28,196 nt of DNA from Thiopontia sp964416755. GTDB taxonomy: Bacteria; Pseudomonadota; Gammaproteobacteria; GCF-002020875. The notes beneath the pieces are model-generated. The model had not been told where the DNA came from, did no database searches, and worked only from the letters and a program-made list of their open reading frames with translations. Positions 15,773-22,780 of this stretch are shown in pieces (the stretch's first letter is position 1; every line of letters begins with the position of its first letter). The stretch lies in contig CAYQFH010000023.1 of NCBI GenBank assembly GCA_964416755.1, forward strand, positions 1 through 28,196. Reading direction: 5' to 3'. The translations under genes and the position numbers were made by a program.

Positions 15773-17983
15773 TCATAAAGACAATTTTCTAAGTCTCAGC
15801 GCATTGGTCACCACCGTCACCGAGCTCATGCTCATCGCGGCTGCAGCAACAACAGGACTCAAGAGAACCCCAAACAGTGGAAACAGTACCCCTGCCGCAA
15901 TCGGTATCCCCAGTGTGTTGTAGACAAAGGCCCCAAACAGATTTTGTCGAATATTGCGCATGGTGGCTCTGGAGAGCAAAATTGCATGGGTTACTCCATC
16001 CAAGGCACCTCGCATTAGCGTGATATCTGCAGACTCAATTGCGACATCCGTTCCGGTACCAATTGCCATGCCCACATCGGCTTGTGCCAGTGCTGGCGCA
16101 TCATTGATCCCATCCCCCACCATCAACACCTGTTCTCCAGACGCCTGAAGTTTCTGAACCTGATTCGCTTTATCAGCAGGCAGCACCTCAGCCACAACCT
16201 GTTCAACCCCCAATGAATCAGCTACTACCTGAGCTGTCTTTTGGTGATCACCTGTCAGCATAACCACCTTCAATCCAATCTCATGTAGCCGATCAATAGT
16301 CTCTCTTGCTTCCGGTTTAACAGGATCGGCAATACCTATAATGCCGACCCATTCGTTATCAACCGCAACACAGACTGGTGTACCTCCATGACTGGCACAC
16401 TGCTGAATCGTTTTCAAGTGTTCCGCTGTATCTATTTTATTTTGCTCTATCCATACAGCATTACCAATCCGTATCTGGCTCTCGCCAACATGCCCACAGA
16501 CACCTTGCCCAGACTTGCTCTGAAACTGTTCACACACCGGAATCGACAAACCACGCTCTTTGGCTTCCGTAACAATGGCTGAAGCCAGTGGATGCTCAGA
16601 GTGCTGCTCAATGGCTGCTGCAAGCTGGAGCAATCTCTCTTCATCATAACCAGAGAGTGGTGTAACCGATACCACACTGGGACTTCCCTCGGTAAGCGTA
16701 CCAGTCTTGTCAAAAACAACGGTTGTCACCGTTTCTGATCGCTGCAATGCCTCACCATTGCGAATCAGGATACCCATCCCGGCCGCACGTCCGACACCCA
16801 CCATAATGGAAATGGGTGTTGCCAAACCCAAGGCACAGGGACAAGCAATCACCAACACCGTCATTGCAGCCACAATGGCATAACTTAACTGCGGGTCAGG
16901 CCCCATCCAGAACCAGAGGGCAAAGCTCACCAGTGCAATCACAACCACTACCGGAACAAAGATGGCCGCAATCCGGTCCACAATCCTTCCAATTTCCGGC
17001 TTACTCGATTGAGCCTTACGCACCAACTCTACAATCTGCGCCAATACCGTCTCTCTACCGATACGCGTTGTCTGTATCAAGATGGAACCGGAACCATTGA
17101 TGGTTCCACCAACCACTTCATCTTCCCTGCTCTTATGGATCGGCATGGATTCGCCTGTTAGCATCGACTCATCCACAAAAGTATCGCCATCCAGTACCAC
17201 GCCGTCCAGTGGAACCTTTTCACCTGGACGTATACGCAAGGTTTCATCCAGGCCAACCTCTTCCAGTAGAACATCCCGCTCAATACCATTACGGATCACA
17301 TGGGCCTGTTTGGGTTGCAGGCCGATCAGTTTCTGAATCGCCTCCGAAGTCTTGCCGCGCGAACGCATCTCCAGTGCTGACCCCAGTGAGACCAGTGCCA
17401 CAATGATCACGGCAGCTTCGAAATAGGCGTGTCGTGCCAGTGAAGGGACACTCTCTGGAAATAGCACAATAGCTGTCGAGTAGAGCCAAGCCGTACCCGT
17501 GCCCATTGCGATCAGAGTATCCATGTTCCCACGGCGATTACGCAGACTGATCCAGGCACCTTGAAAGAAGTGTCCACCGACAAAAATCAGCACCAGCAGA
17601 GTAATCATGCTGATCCCCATCCAGACTGCTTTACCCGTCTCAATGACTGGAAGAAAGCCACCCATCCCTGCAGTAAACAGCGCTATCCCAATGACACCTG
17701 CAACCGCAGTACGCCATAACAAGGCGTTATATTCGGCCTGCTCCTGTTGTGCCTTCTGCTCTTGATCCTCCACAGTCACTAATTCCGATGCATTGAAACC
17801 AGCTTGCACAATCGCTTCAATCAACGGTGCTGCCGTGACACTACCATGCACACTGGCACTACGCTCCCCCAGATTAACTGTGGCTGTTGTAACCCCATCC
17901 ACCGCCTGTAGCGCTTCTTCCACTGCCGAGACACAACCGGCACAGACCATGCCGGAGATCGACAGCCGTATCTCTCTAGCCAT
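15773..17983 (-). CDS. copA: Cu(+)-exporting P1B-type ATPase CopA
   Basis: An inner-membrane pump of 736 residues that exports Cu(+) from cytoplasm to periplasm. One N-terminal heavy-metal-associated domain holds GMVCAGC (Cys14/Cys17). Then come TGES of the actuator domain (276-279), the transmembrane CPC site (381-383), the phosphorylated Asp425 in DKTGT, and SEHPLAS of the nucleotide domain. The Cu(+)-specific residues of the last helices are also present: YNTLGIPIAAG and MSMSSVTVVTN, which mark subgroup P1B-1. The ATG at 17983 gives a proper HMA start and overlaps the preceding cytochrome gene by 8 bases; an open frame extends upstream to 18064 but is not a likely start. As last gene of this operon it would feed exported copper to the periplasmic oxidases. 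Confidence 0.95.
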   Translation of the reverse strand: MAREIRLSISGMVCAGCVSAVEEALQAVDGVTTATVNLGERSASVHGSVTAAPLIEAIVQAGFNASELVTVEDQEQKAQQEQAEYNALLWRTAVAGVIGIALFTAGMGGFLPVIETGKAVWMGISMITLLVLIFVGGHFFQGAWISLRNRRGNMDTLIAMGTGTAWLYSTAIVLFPESVPSLARHAYFEAAVIIVALVSLGSALEMRSRGKTSEAIQKLIGLQPKQAHVIRNGIERDVLLEEVGLDETLRIRPGEKVPLDGVVLDGDTFVDESMLTGESMPIHKSREDEVVGGTINGSGSILIQTTRIGRETVLAQIVELVRKAQSSKPEIGRIVDRIAAIFVPVVVVIALVSFALWFWMGPDPQLSYAIVAAMTVLVIACPCALGLATPISIMVGVGRAAGMGILIRNGEALQRSETVTTVVFDKTGTLTEGSPSVVSVTPLSGYDEERLLQLAAAIEQHSEHPLASAIVTEAKERGLSIPVCEQFQSKSGQGVCGHVGESQIRIGNAVWIEQNKIDTAEHLKTIQQCASHGGTPVCVAVDNEWVGIIGIADPVKPEARETIDRLHEIGLKVVMLTGDHQKTAQVVADSLGVEQVVAEVLPADKANQVQKLQASGEQVLMVGDGINDAPALAQADVGMAIGTGTDVAIESADITLMRGALDGVTHAILLSRATMRNIRQNLFGAFVYNTLGIPIAAGVLFPLFGVLLSPVVAAAAMSMSSVTVVTNALRLRKLSL

Positions 17984-18419
17984 TGCGCTCACTCCACAGT
18001 TGATAGATCTCATCCGACCAGTGGGACTGAATCCAGGCCAGGATGGCATCGATCTCCTCATCATTTAACTGATTCCTGAATGGCGGCATCTGACCTCCCA
18101 GCGGGATACCGCCATCCTGTACCGTCTTGCGCAGCAGTTTCAAGGGGTGGTGCCAGGCATGAGCTGTTCCATTGAGCGGCGGGGGCGGATAGTGCCCCTG
18201 CTCATTGGGCGTTCTCCAGTCAGGCGTTGCAGCCGCCTCCGGCCCATGACAACCGGCACAGTTTGTCTGGTAAAGTGGGCCGCCGTTTGCCACCTGCGCT
18301 TCGCTGTACCAGCGCCCGTTCATCCCCTCAACATGGCCATTCATCTCAACCATCTGCATGATCAAGAGCACAATCAATCCTGCAGCAGCAACTCCTCCAA
18401 ACAGCGTCCATCTACTCAC
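17976..18419 (-). CDS. Membrane-anchored c-type cytochrome (single haem)
   Basis: A 147-residue protein with an N-terminal membrane helix (residues 6-23, LFGGVAAAGLIVLLIMQM). It is probably uncleaved, anchoring a periplasmic class I cytochrome c domain. The haem site is CAGCH (54-58) and the likely Met ligand is in GGQMPPF near residue 111. A stretch PPPPLNGTAHAWHHPL sits between them; the AHAWHH motif recurs in the Asp-box/cytochrome fusion protein of this locus. Its stop overlaps the start of the copper ATPase gene (ATGGCTAG), so the two are translated together. It may carry electrons near the pump or the multicopper oxidases. The exact family and partner are unknown to me. Confidence 0.85.
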   Translation of the reverse strand: MSRWTLFGGVAAAGLIVLLIMQMVEMNGHVEGMNGRWYSEAQVANGGPLYQTNCAGCHGPEAAATPDWRTPNEQGHYPPPPLNGTAHAWHHPLKLLRKTVQDGGIPLGGQMPPFRNQLNDEEIDAILAWIQSHWSDEIYQLWSERNG

Positions 18420-18430
18420 ATCGTCTCTCC

Positions 18431-18811
18431 TTAATAAAGCCCATTCGCCTGCTGCAGCCAGCGTACAAAAGCAATGATCTTGCCGACATCACGCTCCTTG
18501 ATCCCTTCAACCGGCGGCATATCTCCAAAGCGCCAATGGTGGGCCCGGACACCATTGAGTGCCGCATTATAGAAGGCACCATCTCCATGGTGGGAGGGTT
18601 TATAGAAGTCATGAATCAGTGGTGGTCCCTGTTCAGTACCTCTGGCCCACTCACCATGGCACTGCATACAGCTCTTCTTGAACAGGTTCATTCCGACCGC
18701 CTGTTTGAAGGGCACCCGAATCCCGTTATCTGTCGTCGCTGCACCAGCAACCGTAACCATAGTGGCTGAAACAGCCAATGCAATCAAAACCTGTTTTACT
18801 GATCCAAACAT
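18431..18811 (-). CDS. Secreted c-type cytochrome, SHH-FGDMP type, first of a tandem pair
   Basis: A 126-residue periplasmic monohaem cytochrome c. A signal peptide covers about residues 1-25 (VLIALAVSATMVTVAGA). The haem motif is CMQCH (48-52), and the probable axial Met is in FGDMPP. It closely resembles the next upstream gene product: both share the pattern PSHH-x-D-x-AFY-x-A-x2-NGVR-x-HHW-x-FGDMP, so they arose by tandem duplication. The unusual number of histidines (SHHGD, HHW) could bind copper, but this is inference. It lies 11 bases before the membrane-anchored cytochrome gene and 19 bases after its paralogue, within one operon. Confidence 0.85.
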   Translation of the reverse strand: MFGSVKQVLIALAVSATMVTVAGAATTDNGIRVPFKQAVGMNLFKKSCMQCHGEWARGTEQGPPLIHDFYKPSHHGDGAFYNAALNGVRAHHWRFGDMPPVEGIKERDVGKIIAFVRWLQQANGLY

Positions 18812-18830
18812 CTACTCTCTCCTACTCTGA

Positions 18831-19232
18831 TTAATCAATGCCCACCGACTGCTGACGCGTTCGAACAAAGGCAACAATGTCACTCGTCTGCTCTGGAGTA
18901 ATCCCCGTCAACATCGGCATATCTCCAAACTTCCAATGGTGCTGCCGCACCCCGTTCTTGACTGCATGGTAGAACGCGAGATCCGCATGGTGCGAAGGTG
19001 CATAGACTCGATCCAATAGAGGTGGCCCTTCACTGCTGCCATACAGATTCACCCCGTGACAGCGTGCACAGATCTGTTGGTACTGCGTCTCTCCCTGAAC
19101 AACACTTGGCCGGTAATCGACTGCCGGCAAGAAGTTGCGTGCTCTGATCTGTTCGGGGTCCAAGGCATCGCATCCGGTGAGCAGTATCCCGGCTGTAGCA
19201 ACCAGTAGCAGTGTCAATAGCGGCAGCTTCAC
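18831..19232 (-). CDS. Lipoprotein c-type cytochrome, SHH-FGDMP type, second of a tandem pair
   Basis: A 133-residue lipoprotein cytochrome c. The lipobox is LLTG|C with Cys21 as the lipidated residue. Asp follows at +2, which in E. coli keeps lipoproteins in the inner membrane. The haem motif is CARCH (55-59) with the axial Met in FGDMPML. It shares the PSHH...AFY...NGVR-x-HHW motif with its downstream neighbour, so one paralogue is membrane-tethered and the other soluble. It lies 18 bases after the DUF4399-type gene. A role as a membrane-side electron acceptor is possible but not shown by the sequence. Confidence 0.85.
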   Translation of the reverse strand: MKLPLLTLLLVATAGILLTGCDALDPEQIRARNFLPAVDYRPSVVQGETQYQQICARCHGVNLYGSSEGPPLLDRVYAPSHHADLAFYHAVKNGVRQHHWKFGDMPMLTGITPEQTSDIVAFVRTRQQSVGID

Positions 19233-19250
19233 TCGGTCTTGTCCTGCATC

Positions 19251-19679
19251 CTACTCTTGCACAAAAATCGTCACCTTGGGAGAGACCAGATTTTCAAAAT
19301 GGGTATGCTCTTCATCTGCCACAATCAGCTGTAGTGTGTGCTTGCCTGGTGCCAGATTGAGTGTGGTACCCATCTCACCCGCCCCAAAAATTCGATGCTG
19401 ATCCGATGGCTGCATCGGTTCATCCAGTTGGGTATCGGCATCTACATCAACCATCAGATGAAAGTGGCCTGCATTGTGTTTATCCACCCCTGCCGGTGCA
19501 ATCTTGACCCCATTCGCCATAAACCGCACCGAAACAGGGCTGGTAACCACCGCACCATTTTGCGGGGAGGCGATGGCTACCCGCTGACCACGATCATAAT
19601 CACCATGCGCATGGAGTGCGCCACTGAACAGTGCGCCAACCAGTAGTGGGAAGAGAGTAACTCTTTTACGATTTTTCAT
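19251..19679 (-). CDS. Secreted DUF4399-type protein, His-rich
   Basis: A 142-residue exported protein matching the DUF4399 pattern: IASPQNGAVVTSPVSVRFMA, GHFHLMVDVDAD, PGKHTLQLIVADEEHTHFE and VTIFVQE. The fold is probably an immunoglobulin-like beta-sandwich. A signal peptide ends after LFSGALHAHG. The start at 19679 (MKNRKRVTLF) was chosen because it opens directly on the signal peptide; an upstream in-frame start at 19745 would add 22 residues of non-secretory sequence. Histidines in DKHNAGHFH and EEHTHFE could bind metal (inference). It is first gene of the operon that ends with the copper ATPase. The family function is unknown. Confidence 0.8.
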   Translation of the reverse strand: MKNRKRVTLFPLLVGALFSGALHAHGDYDRGQRVAIASPQNGAVVTSPVSVRFMANGVKIAPAGVDKHNAGHFHLMVDVDADTQLDEPMQPSDQHRIFGAGEMGTTLNLAPGKHTLQLIVADEEHTHFENLVSPKVTIFVQE

Positions 19680-19800
19680 GCTTAACCATTCCTTGCTGTT
19701 CCATTCAATATCGAATTTCATACTACGACAACGGTGTAACAGCAATATGTCTCATCCACCCTTTTTTGTAACTGAATGTAACCGTTACCCGGTAAAGCTT
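19680..19800 (-). promoter_or_regulatory. Promoter region of the DUF4399-cytochrome-copA ATPase operon
   Basis: This 121-base gap follows the CueO-like oxidase gene and precedes the DUF4399 gene. It holds the TGTAA-N5-TGTAAC motif (19767-19782) and another TGTAAC at 19735-19740, 32 bases away. It is a likely regulated promoter; I could not pin down -35 and -10 elements. Confidence 0.45.
19767..19782. promoter_or_regulatory. TGTAA-N5-TGTAAC direct repeat, candidate operator
   Basis: Two TGTAA units spaced 10 bases apart (19767-19771 and 19777-19781). They are followed at once by GTTAC, making the small palindrome GTAAC-C-GTTAC. The same 10-base spaced pair is present in both arms of the inverted repeat at 22040-22149. 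A 10-base tandem spacing is typical of OmpR/PhoB-family response regulator sites; the regulator itself is not seen in the window. Confidence 0.5.
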
Positions 19801-21270
19801 TTACACCACCACAAACTGTCCCATCATTCCGTGATCCTCATGTTCCAGAATGTGGCAGTGGTACATGTAGGGGGTTTCCGGGTCACGATGTAGAGGAAAC
19901 TGGATCAGCAGCTGTACACGCTCGAACGGATGAACCAACACGGTATCCTTGAAGCCCAACTCATGCTCCTGCGGTTTTCGCTCCCGACGCAGAACCTTGA
20001 ACTGCACGTTATGGATATGGAATGGGTGCGGCATCATGGTGCTGTTTTTGATTGTCCAAATCTCCACACTGCCTGCCTGTACCACCTCATCGATACGTGC
20101 CATATCCATCGATTTATTATTGATTGTGAACTGATCTGGAGTCGTCAAACCATCCAGACTTCTGTTCATCCCCAACTTGAAGGTACGTTGCTTCACTACC
20201 GAGTGCAGATCAACCAGCGGATGGGATACCAATCGGTGAGGAATCTGTACCGGAGTGGATACTGCTGCGGTCGCATCAATCTGCATAATATCAAACTGCA
20301 TTGGCTCGCCCATCATCCGATTCATCATCGCCATCCCTCTCTCCGGGAATGGCTGTTTATGGGTACGGTGTCTGAGGATTGGCATCGCTCCATCAGAAAG
20401 ATCAACCAGAACCTCTGCCCGCTCTGCAGGTGCCAGAGTGATCGCGTGCAGGGTCACAGGGTGTTCCAGCAGTCCACCATCACTACCAATCAGATGAAAG
20501 GGACGACCATCATCAAACTCCAGTTGATAGATTCTCGCATTGGAGCCATTCAACAGCCGCAGTCGAATCAGTGGTCGCTCTACCTTCAACAGCGGTCTCA
20601 TTACACCATTAACCAGCGTATGTTTACCCCGCTTCCCCATCATCCGATCCCGTACCGTAGTGACATATTGGAGGGTTCCGTCAGCATTGAAGTCCTTATC
20701 CTGCAGGATCACCGGAAAGTCATCCACCCCATAGGTGGAGGGCAATCCAAGCTTTCTGCTTGGCTCATCCTCGATAAGAAACATACCAGCCAACCCGTGG
20801 TAGACCTGCACCCCAGTCTTATGCAGTTGGTGGGAGTGATACCAGAGTGTTGCTGCAGGCTGATCAATATCGAAACGGGTCTCCCACTGGGAACCTGGTG
20901 CAATCGGCTGATGCGGCCCACCATCAGCCTTGGCTGGTAGCTTCATTCCATGCCAGTGCAGGGTAGTGGTTTTTACAAGCTGGTTTTTAACACGGATATG
21001 CACACGATCTCCCTGTTTGACCTTCAGGGTTGCACCGAGAAAGGGTTGGTTGACCCCCAATGTCGGCGTCTCCACTGCAGGAAGGATCGATGCTCGTCCC
21101 GACTGAATCGAAAGCTCGAAGTATAGATCTTGGCCTGAGCGCCTCCCCTGATCCAACATCGGTACCTGAAAGTGATTATTGAAAAGGGGATGGCCTCTGG
21201 CCTGCAGCAGAGAGGCAGGCATTGCCAAACCAGCGGCTACCGATTGCAACCACCTTCTTCTTGAGAACAT
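19801..21270 (-). CDS. CueO-like multicopper oxidase, Tat-exported
   Basis: A 489-residue periplasmic multicopper oxidase, probably a cuprous oxidase that converts Cu(I) to less toxic Cu(II) while reducing O2. The Tat signal SRRRWLQSVAAGLAMPAS starts at residue 3. All four copper motifs are present: HWHG (105-108), HSH (145-147), HPFHIH, and HCHILEHEDHGMM at the C-terminus, whose last Met is the type 1 axial ligand. A short Met-rich stretch (MAMMNRMMGEPMQ) may guide Cu(I) to the enzyme, as the Met-rich insert of CueO does. GGAGGAG five bases before the ATG at 21270 fixes the start; the frame is open back to 21330. It lies 92 bases downstream of a Met-rich protein gene on the same strand. Confidence 0.92.
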   Translation of the reverse strand: MFSRRRWLQSVAAGLAMPASLLQARGHPLFNNHFQVPMLDQGRRSGQDLYFELSIQSGRASILPAVETPTLGVNQPFLGATLKVKQGDRVHIRVKNQLVKTTTLHWHGMKLPAKADGGPHQPIAPGSQWETRFDIDQPAATLWYHSHQLHKTGVQVYHGLAGMFLIEDEPSRKLGLPSTYGVDDFPVILQDKDFNADGTLQYVTTVRDRMMGKRGKHTLVNGVMRPLLKVERPLIRLRLLNGSNARIYQLEFDDGRPFHLIGSDGGLLEHPVTLHAITLAPAERAEVLVDLSDGAMPILRHRTHKQPFPERGMAMMNRMMGEPMQFDIMQIDATAAVSTPVQIPHRLVSHPLVDLHSVVKQRTFKLGMNRSLDGLTTPDQFTINNKSMDMARIDEVVQAGSVEIWTIKNSTMMPHPFHIHNVQFKVLRRERKPQEHELGFKDTVLVHPFERVQLLIQFPLHRDPETPYMYHCHILEHEDHGMMGQFVVV

Positions 21271-21362
21271 CACAACTCCTCCATGGTCAAGACAGCAAAA
21301 GACAGATAATCCCCATGCCCTGCCAGTCATAAAACAGGTAGGGTACAGGATTACGGTGCCCT

Positions 21363-21884
21363 CTATTTACCTTGTGCAACCAACTGCTTCAGTGATGCAT
21401 CAATACTGGTCAGTAATCCCTCCATTCTCACCATATGCGACTGCTTGCTTCCCATCATCTCATGCATCAATCCTGGGTTCATCATCTGGTTGTTCATCAT
21501 GGGCATTCTTTGGTTCCCCATCATCGCTCCAGAATTCATCATTGGGGCAGAGTACATACCCTGTCGATTCTGCATCATCTGACCATTCATCGCCCCACCC
21601 TGTCCCCCCATCATTGTCCCGGGGTTCATCTGTCCCCGGTTCTGCATCCACTGTGGATTCATCATGGTGGCAGGATTGACTCCCTGGTTATTGCCCATCC
21701 GCTGCTGCATCATTTGAGGATTCATCATCCCTCGCTCTGTTCCCATCCTTGCTGGTCCCGTCATCGGAGCGGGGGTTACCGTGCTATCGGCAGCCGCCTC
21801 CTTAGAATTTCCGCTATCTGCCAATACCGGCAGTGAAAAGGCCAGTGCAAAAGTGGTTGCCAATACTGTTTTTGAATCTTTCAT
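21363..21884 (-). CDS. Secreted methionine-rich protein, probable periplasmic Cu(I)-binding protein (large paralogue)
   Basis: A 173-residue protein that I cannot place in a named family. A signal peptide covers residues 1-22 (ending LAFSLPVLA). The mature ~151 residues contain about 31 methionines, mostly as MM or MxM pairs in irregular repeats such as MMNPQMMQQRM, MMNPQWMQNRGQMNP and MMNNQMMNPGLM, plus many Asn, Gln and Gly and no Cys. The C-terminal ~35 residues are a likely helix (MMGSKQSHMVRMEGLLTSID). Met pairs favour Cu(I), so a chaperone or buffer for the downstream oxidase is inferred. A shorter paralogue with the same signal peptide and C-terminal helix is encoded at 24401-24703. 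It is transcribed towards the oxidase gene from the inverted-repeat region. Confidence 0.82.
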   Translation of the reverse strand: MKDSKTVLATTFALAFSLPVLADSGNSKEAAADSTVTPAPMTGPARMGTERGMMNPQMMQQRMGNNQGVNPATMMNPQWMQNRGQMNPGTMMGGQGGAMNGQMMQNRQGMYSAPMMNSGAMMGNQRMPMMNNQMMNPGLMHEMMGSKQSHMVRMEGLLTSIDASLKQLVAQGK

Positions 21885-22039
21885 CTACTTTTCTCCATAC
21901 GCTTTAAATAAACAGAACCTGTGTTACATCACGTTGCGTACAACAAGTCCATGAATGCACCTTTTTGAAAATCATGATAGAGCGCCACCCCATCACATTC
22001 ATTTCGGGTTTGATCTTATTCGGCCAATGTAATTCCCGT

Positions 22040-22149
22040 ATGTCTGTCATGGCTTTTTTTGTAATTTTTTGTAACAGCAACAGTCGATGCAAATACATCA
22101 CTGGCACCTGTCCGTTACAAAAAATTACAAAAAGGACCCTCTCAGACAT
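22040..22149. repeat. Imperfect 36-bp inverted repeat with perfect 20-bp inner arms; candidate operator or MITE-like element
   Basis: The left arm (22040-22075) and right arm (22114-22149) match as inverted repeats at 30 of 36 positions by my hand alignment. The inner 20 bases (22056-22075 and 22114-22133) and the outer 7 bases (ATGTCTG / CAGACAT) are perfect. The spacer is 38 bases. Each inner arm contains TGTAA-N5-TGTAAC with T-runs, the motif also seen at 19767. No target-site duplication is obvious at the ends. A paired response-regulator site is favoured over a small mobile element or RNA hairpin. Confidence 0.75.
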
Positions 22150-22183
22150 CAGCTATTTACATTAGCAACCTACAATATTGTTA

Positions 22184-22212
22184 AGCCTTAAATGTCAATA
22201 TCGATTAAGGCT
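22184..22212. repeat. 8-bp inverted repeat upstream of the Spy-like gene
   Basis: Arms agccttaa (22184-22191) and ttaaggct (22205-22212) are separated by 13 bases and end 33 bases before the ATG. The repeat could be an operator or a 5'-UTR hairpin. Confidence 0.35.
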
Positions 22213-22245
22213 ATTCACAACAAAACCGGTAACAAGGAGAAGATC

Positions 22246-22725
22246 ATGAACAGAACAGCAAAACAGTTAATTGGTCTTGCTGCAGCCTCCGTACTGCTGG
22301 CTGGAGTCGCAAACGGGATGTTCACTCAGGGTGGCTATGGCCCTGGCTGGGGAGGGCATCATGGAATGATGGGTAATTTGGCACCCGGATTTTATCCAGG
22401 ACATATGTTCGCAAGTTATTCCCCGGAAGCAACCGCTGAACGTCTGAGTGTTTTGAAGGAGCGTATCGGAATCACCAAAGCACAAAGCCCAGCCTGGGAT
22501 GAGTACAGCGCTGCGGTAGAGGATAAAGTGAACCTGATGCAGTCACACCGAAATGCTTTTTTCGGTACAGACAGTGATATCAACCAATTCCAGAGCAGAC
22601 ATCAGCAGGGGCTGAACAGCATGCAGCAACTCTTTAACGCAACCCGGAACTTGTATGCAACATTGACCCCGGAGCAGCGGGCCAGAGCAGGTGATTTGAT
22701 TGGACTACACCATGGTCCAAGATGA
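22246..22725 (+). CDS. Spy/CpxP-like periplasmic chaperone (LTxxQ type)
   Basis: A 159-residue secreted protein. The signal peptide is visible (LIGLAAASVLLAGVANG), followed by a Gly/His/Met-rich segment (YGPGWGGHHGMMG). A helical domain then carries TAERLSVLKERIGITKAQ and the Spy-type motif LTPEQRARAGDLIGL. Spy/CpxP proteins are ATP-independent chaperones induced by envelope stress; copper is a known inducer of such genes in E. coli. The ATG at 22246 was chosen for AAGGAGA eight bases upstream and the immediate signal peptide; the frame opens earlier at 22192. It is the only complete plus-strand gene in the copper region and is divergent from the Met-rich gene across the inverted repeat. Confidence 0.82.
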   Translation: MNRTAKQLIGLAAASVLLAGVANGMFTQGGYGPGWGGHHGMMGNLAPGFYPGHMFASYSPEATAERLSVLKERIGITKAQSPAWDEYSAAVEDKVNLMQSHRNAFFGTDSDINQFQSRHQQGLNSMQQLFNATRNLYATLTPEQRARAGDLIGLHHGPR

Positions 22726-22730
22726 GTATT

Positions 22731-22764
22731 GAATGGTGTCAGGCAATCACGCCTGACACCATTC
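22731..22764. terminator. Strong hairpin between convergent genes, probable bidirectional terminator
   Basis: A perfect 14-bp stem (22731-22744 with 22751-22764, arm gaatggtgtcaggc) surrounds a 6-base loop. It is six bases after the Spy-like gene's stop and 16 bases from the end of the convergent cytochrome fusion gene. Only a short TTTT follows after five bases on the plus strand, so it may need Rho or act mainly to protect 3' ends. Confidence 0.65.
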
Positions 22765-22780
22765 TGAGGGTTTTACCTGA

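Larger units (their letters stand above)
21885..22245. promoter_or_regulatory. 361-bp divergent regulatory region between the Met-rich and Spy-like genes
   Basis: No convincing gene lies here; the small open frames on both strands are produced by the inverted repeat. The region holds the 36-bp imperfect inverted repeat (22040-22149), an 8-bp inverted repeat (22184-22212) and isolated TGTAA-like units (TGTAAT at 22028, GTTACA at 21923). It must contain the promoters of both divergent genes, though no clear sigma70 pair was found. Confidence 0.6.

Noticed and set aside
19930..20940. Long open frame (336 codons) on the plus strand opposite the CueO-like oxidase
   Set aside because: The oxidase has all its copper motifs in the minus frame; the opposite frame shows no signal, domain or ribosome site.
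22040..22149. Mobile element (MITE) as the main explanation of the inverted repeat
   Set aside because: No target-site duplication is visible, only one copy occurs in the window, and its core motif recurs alone in another promoter region, which fits an operator better; not fully excluded.
21904..22165. Two small open frames on opposite strands within the intergenic inverted repeat (81 and 66 codons)
   Set aside because: Both begin in the outer arms of the same inverted repeat and look alike only because of its symmetry; neither has a ribosome site or a plausible protein sequence.
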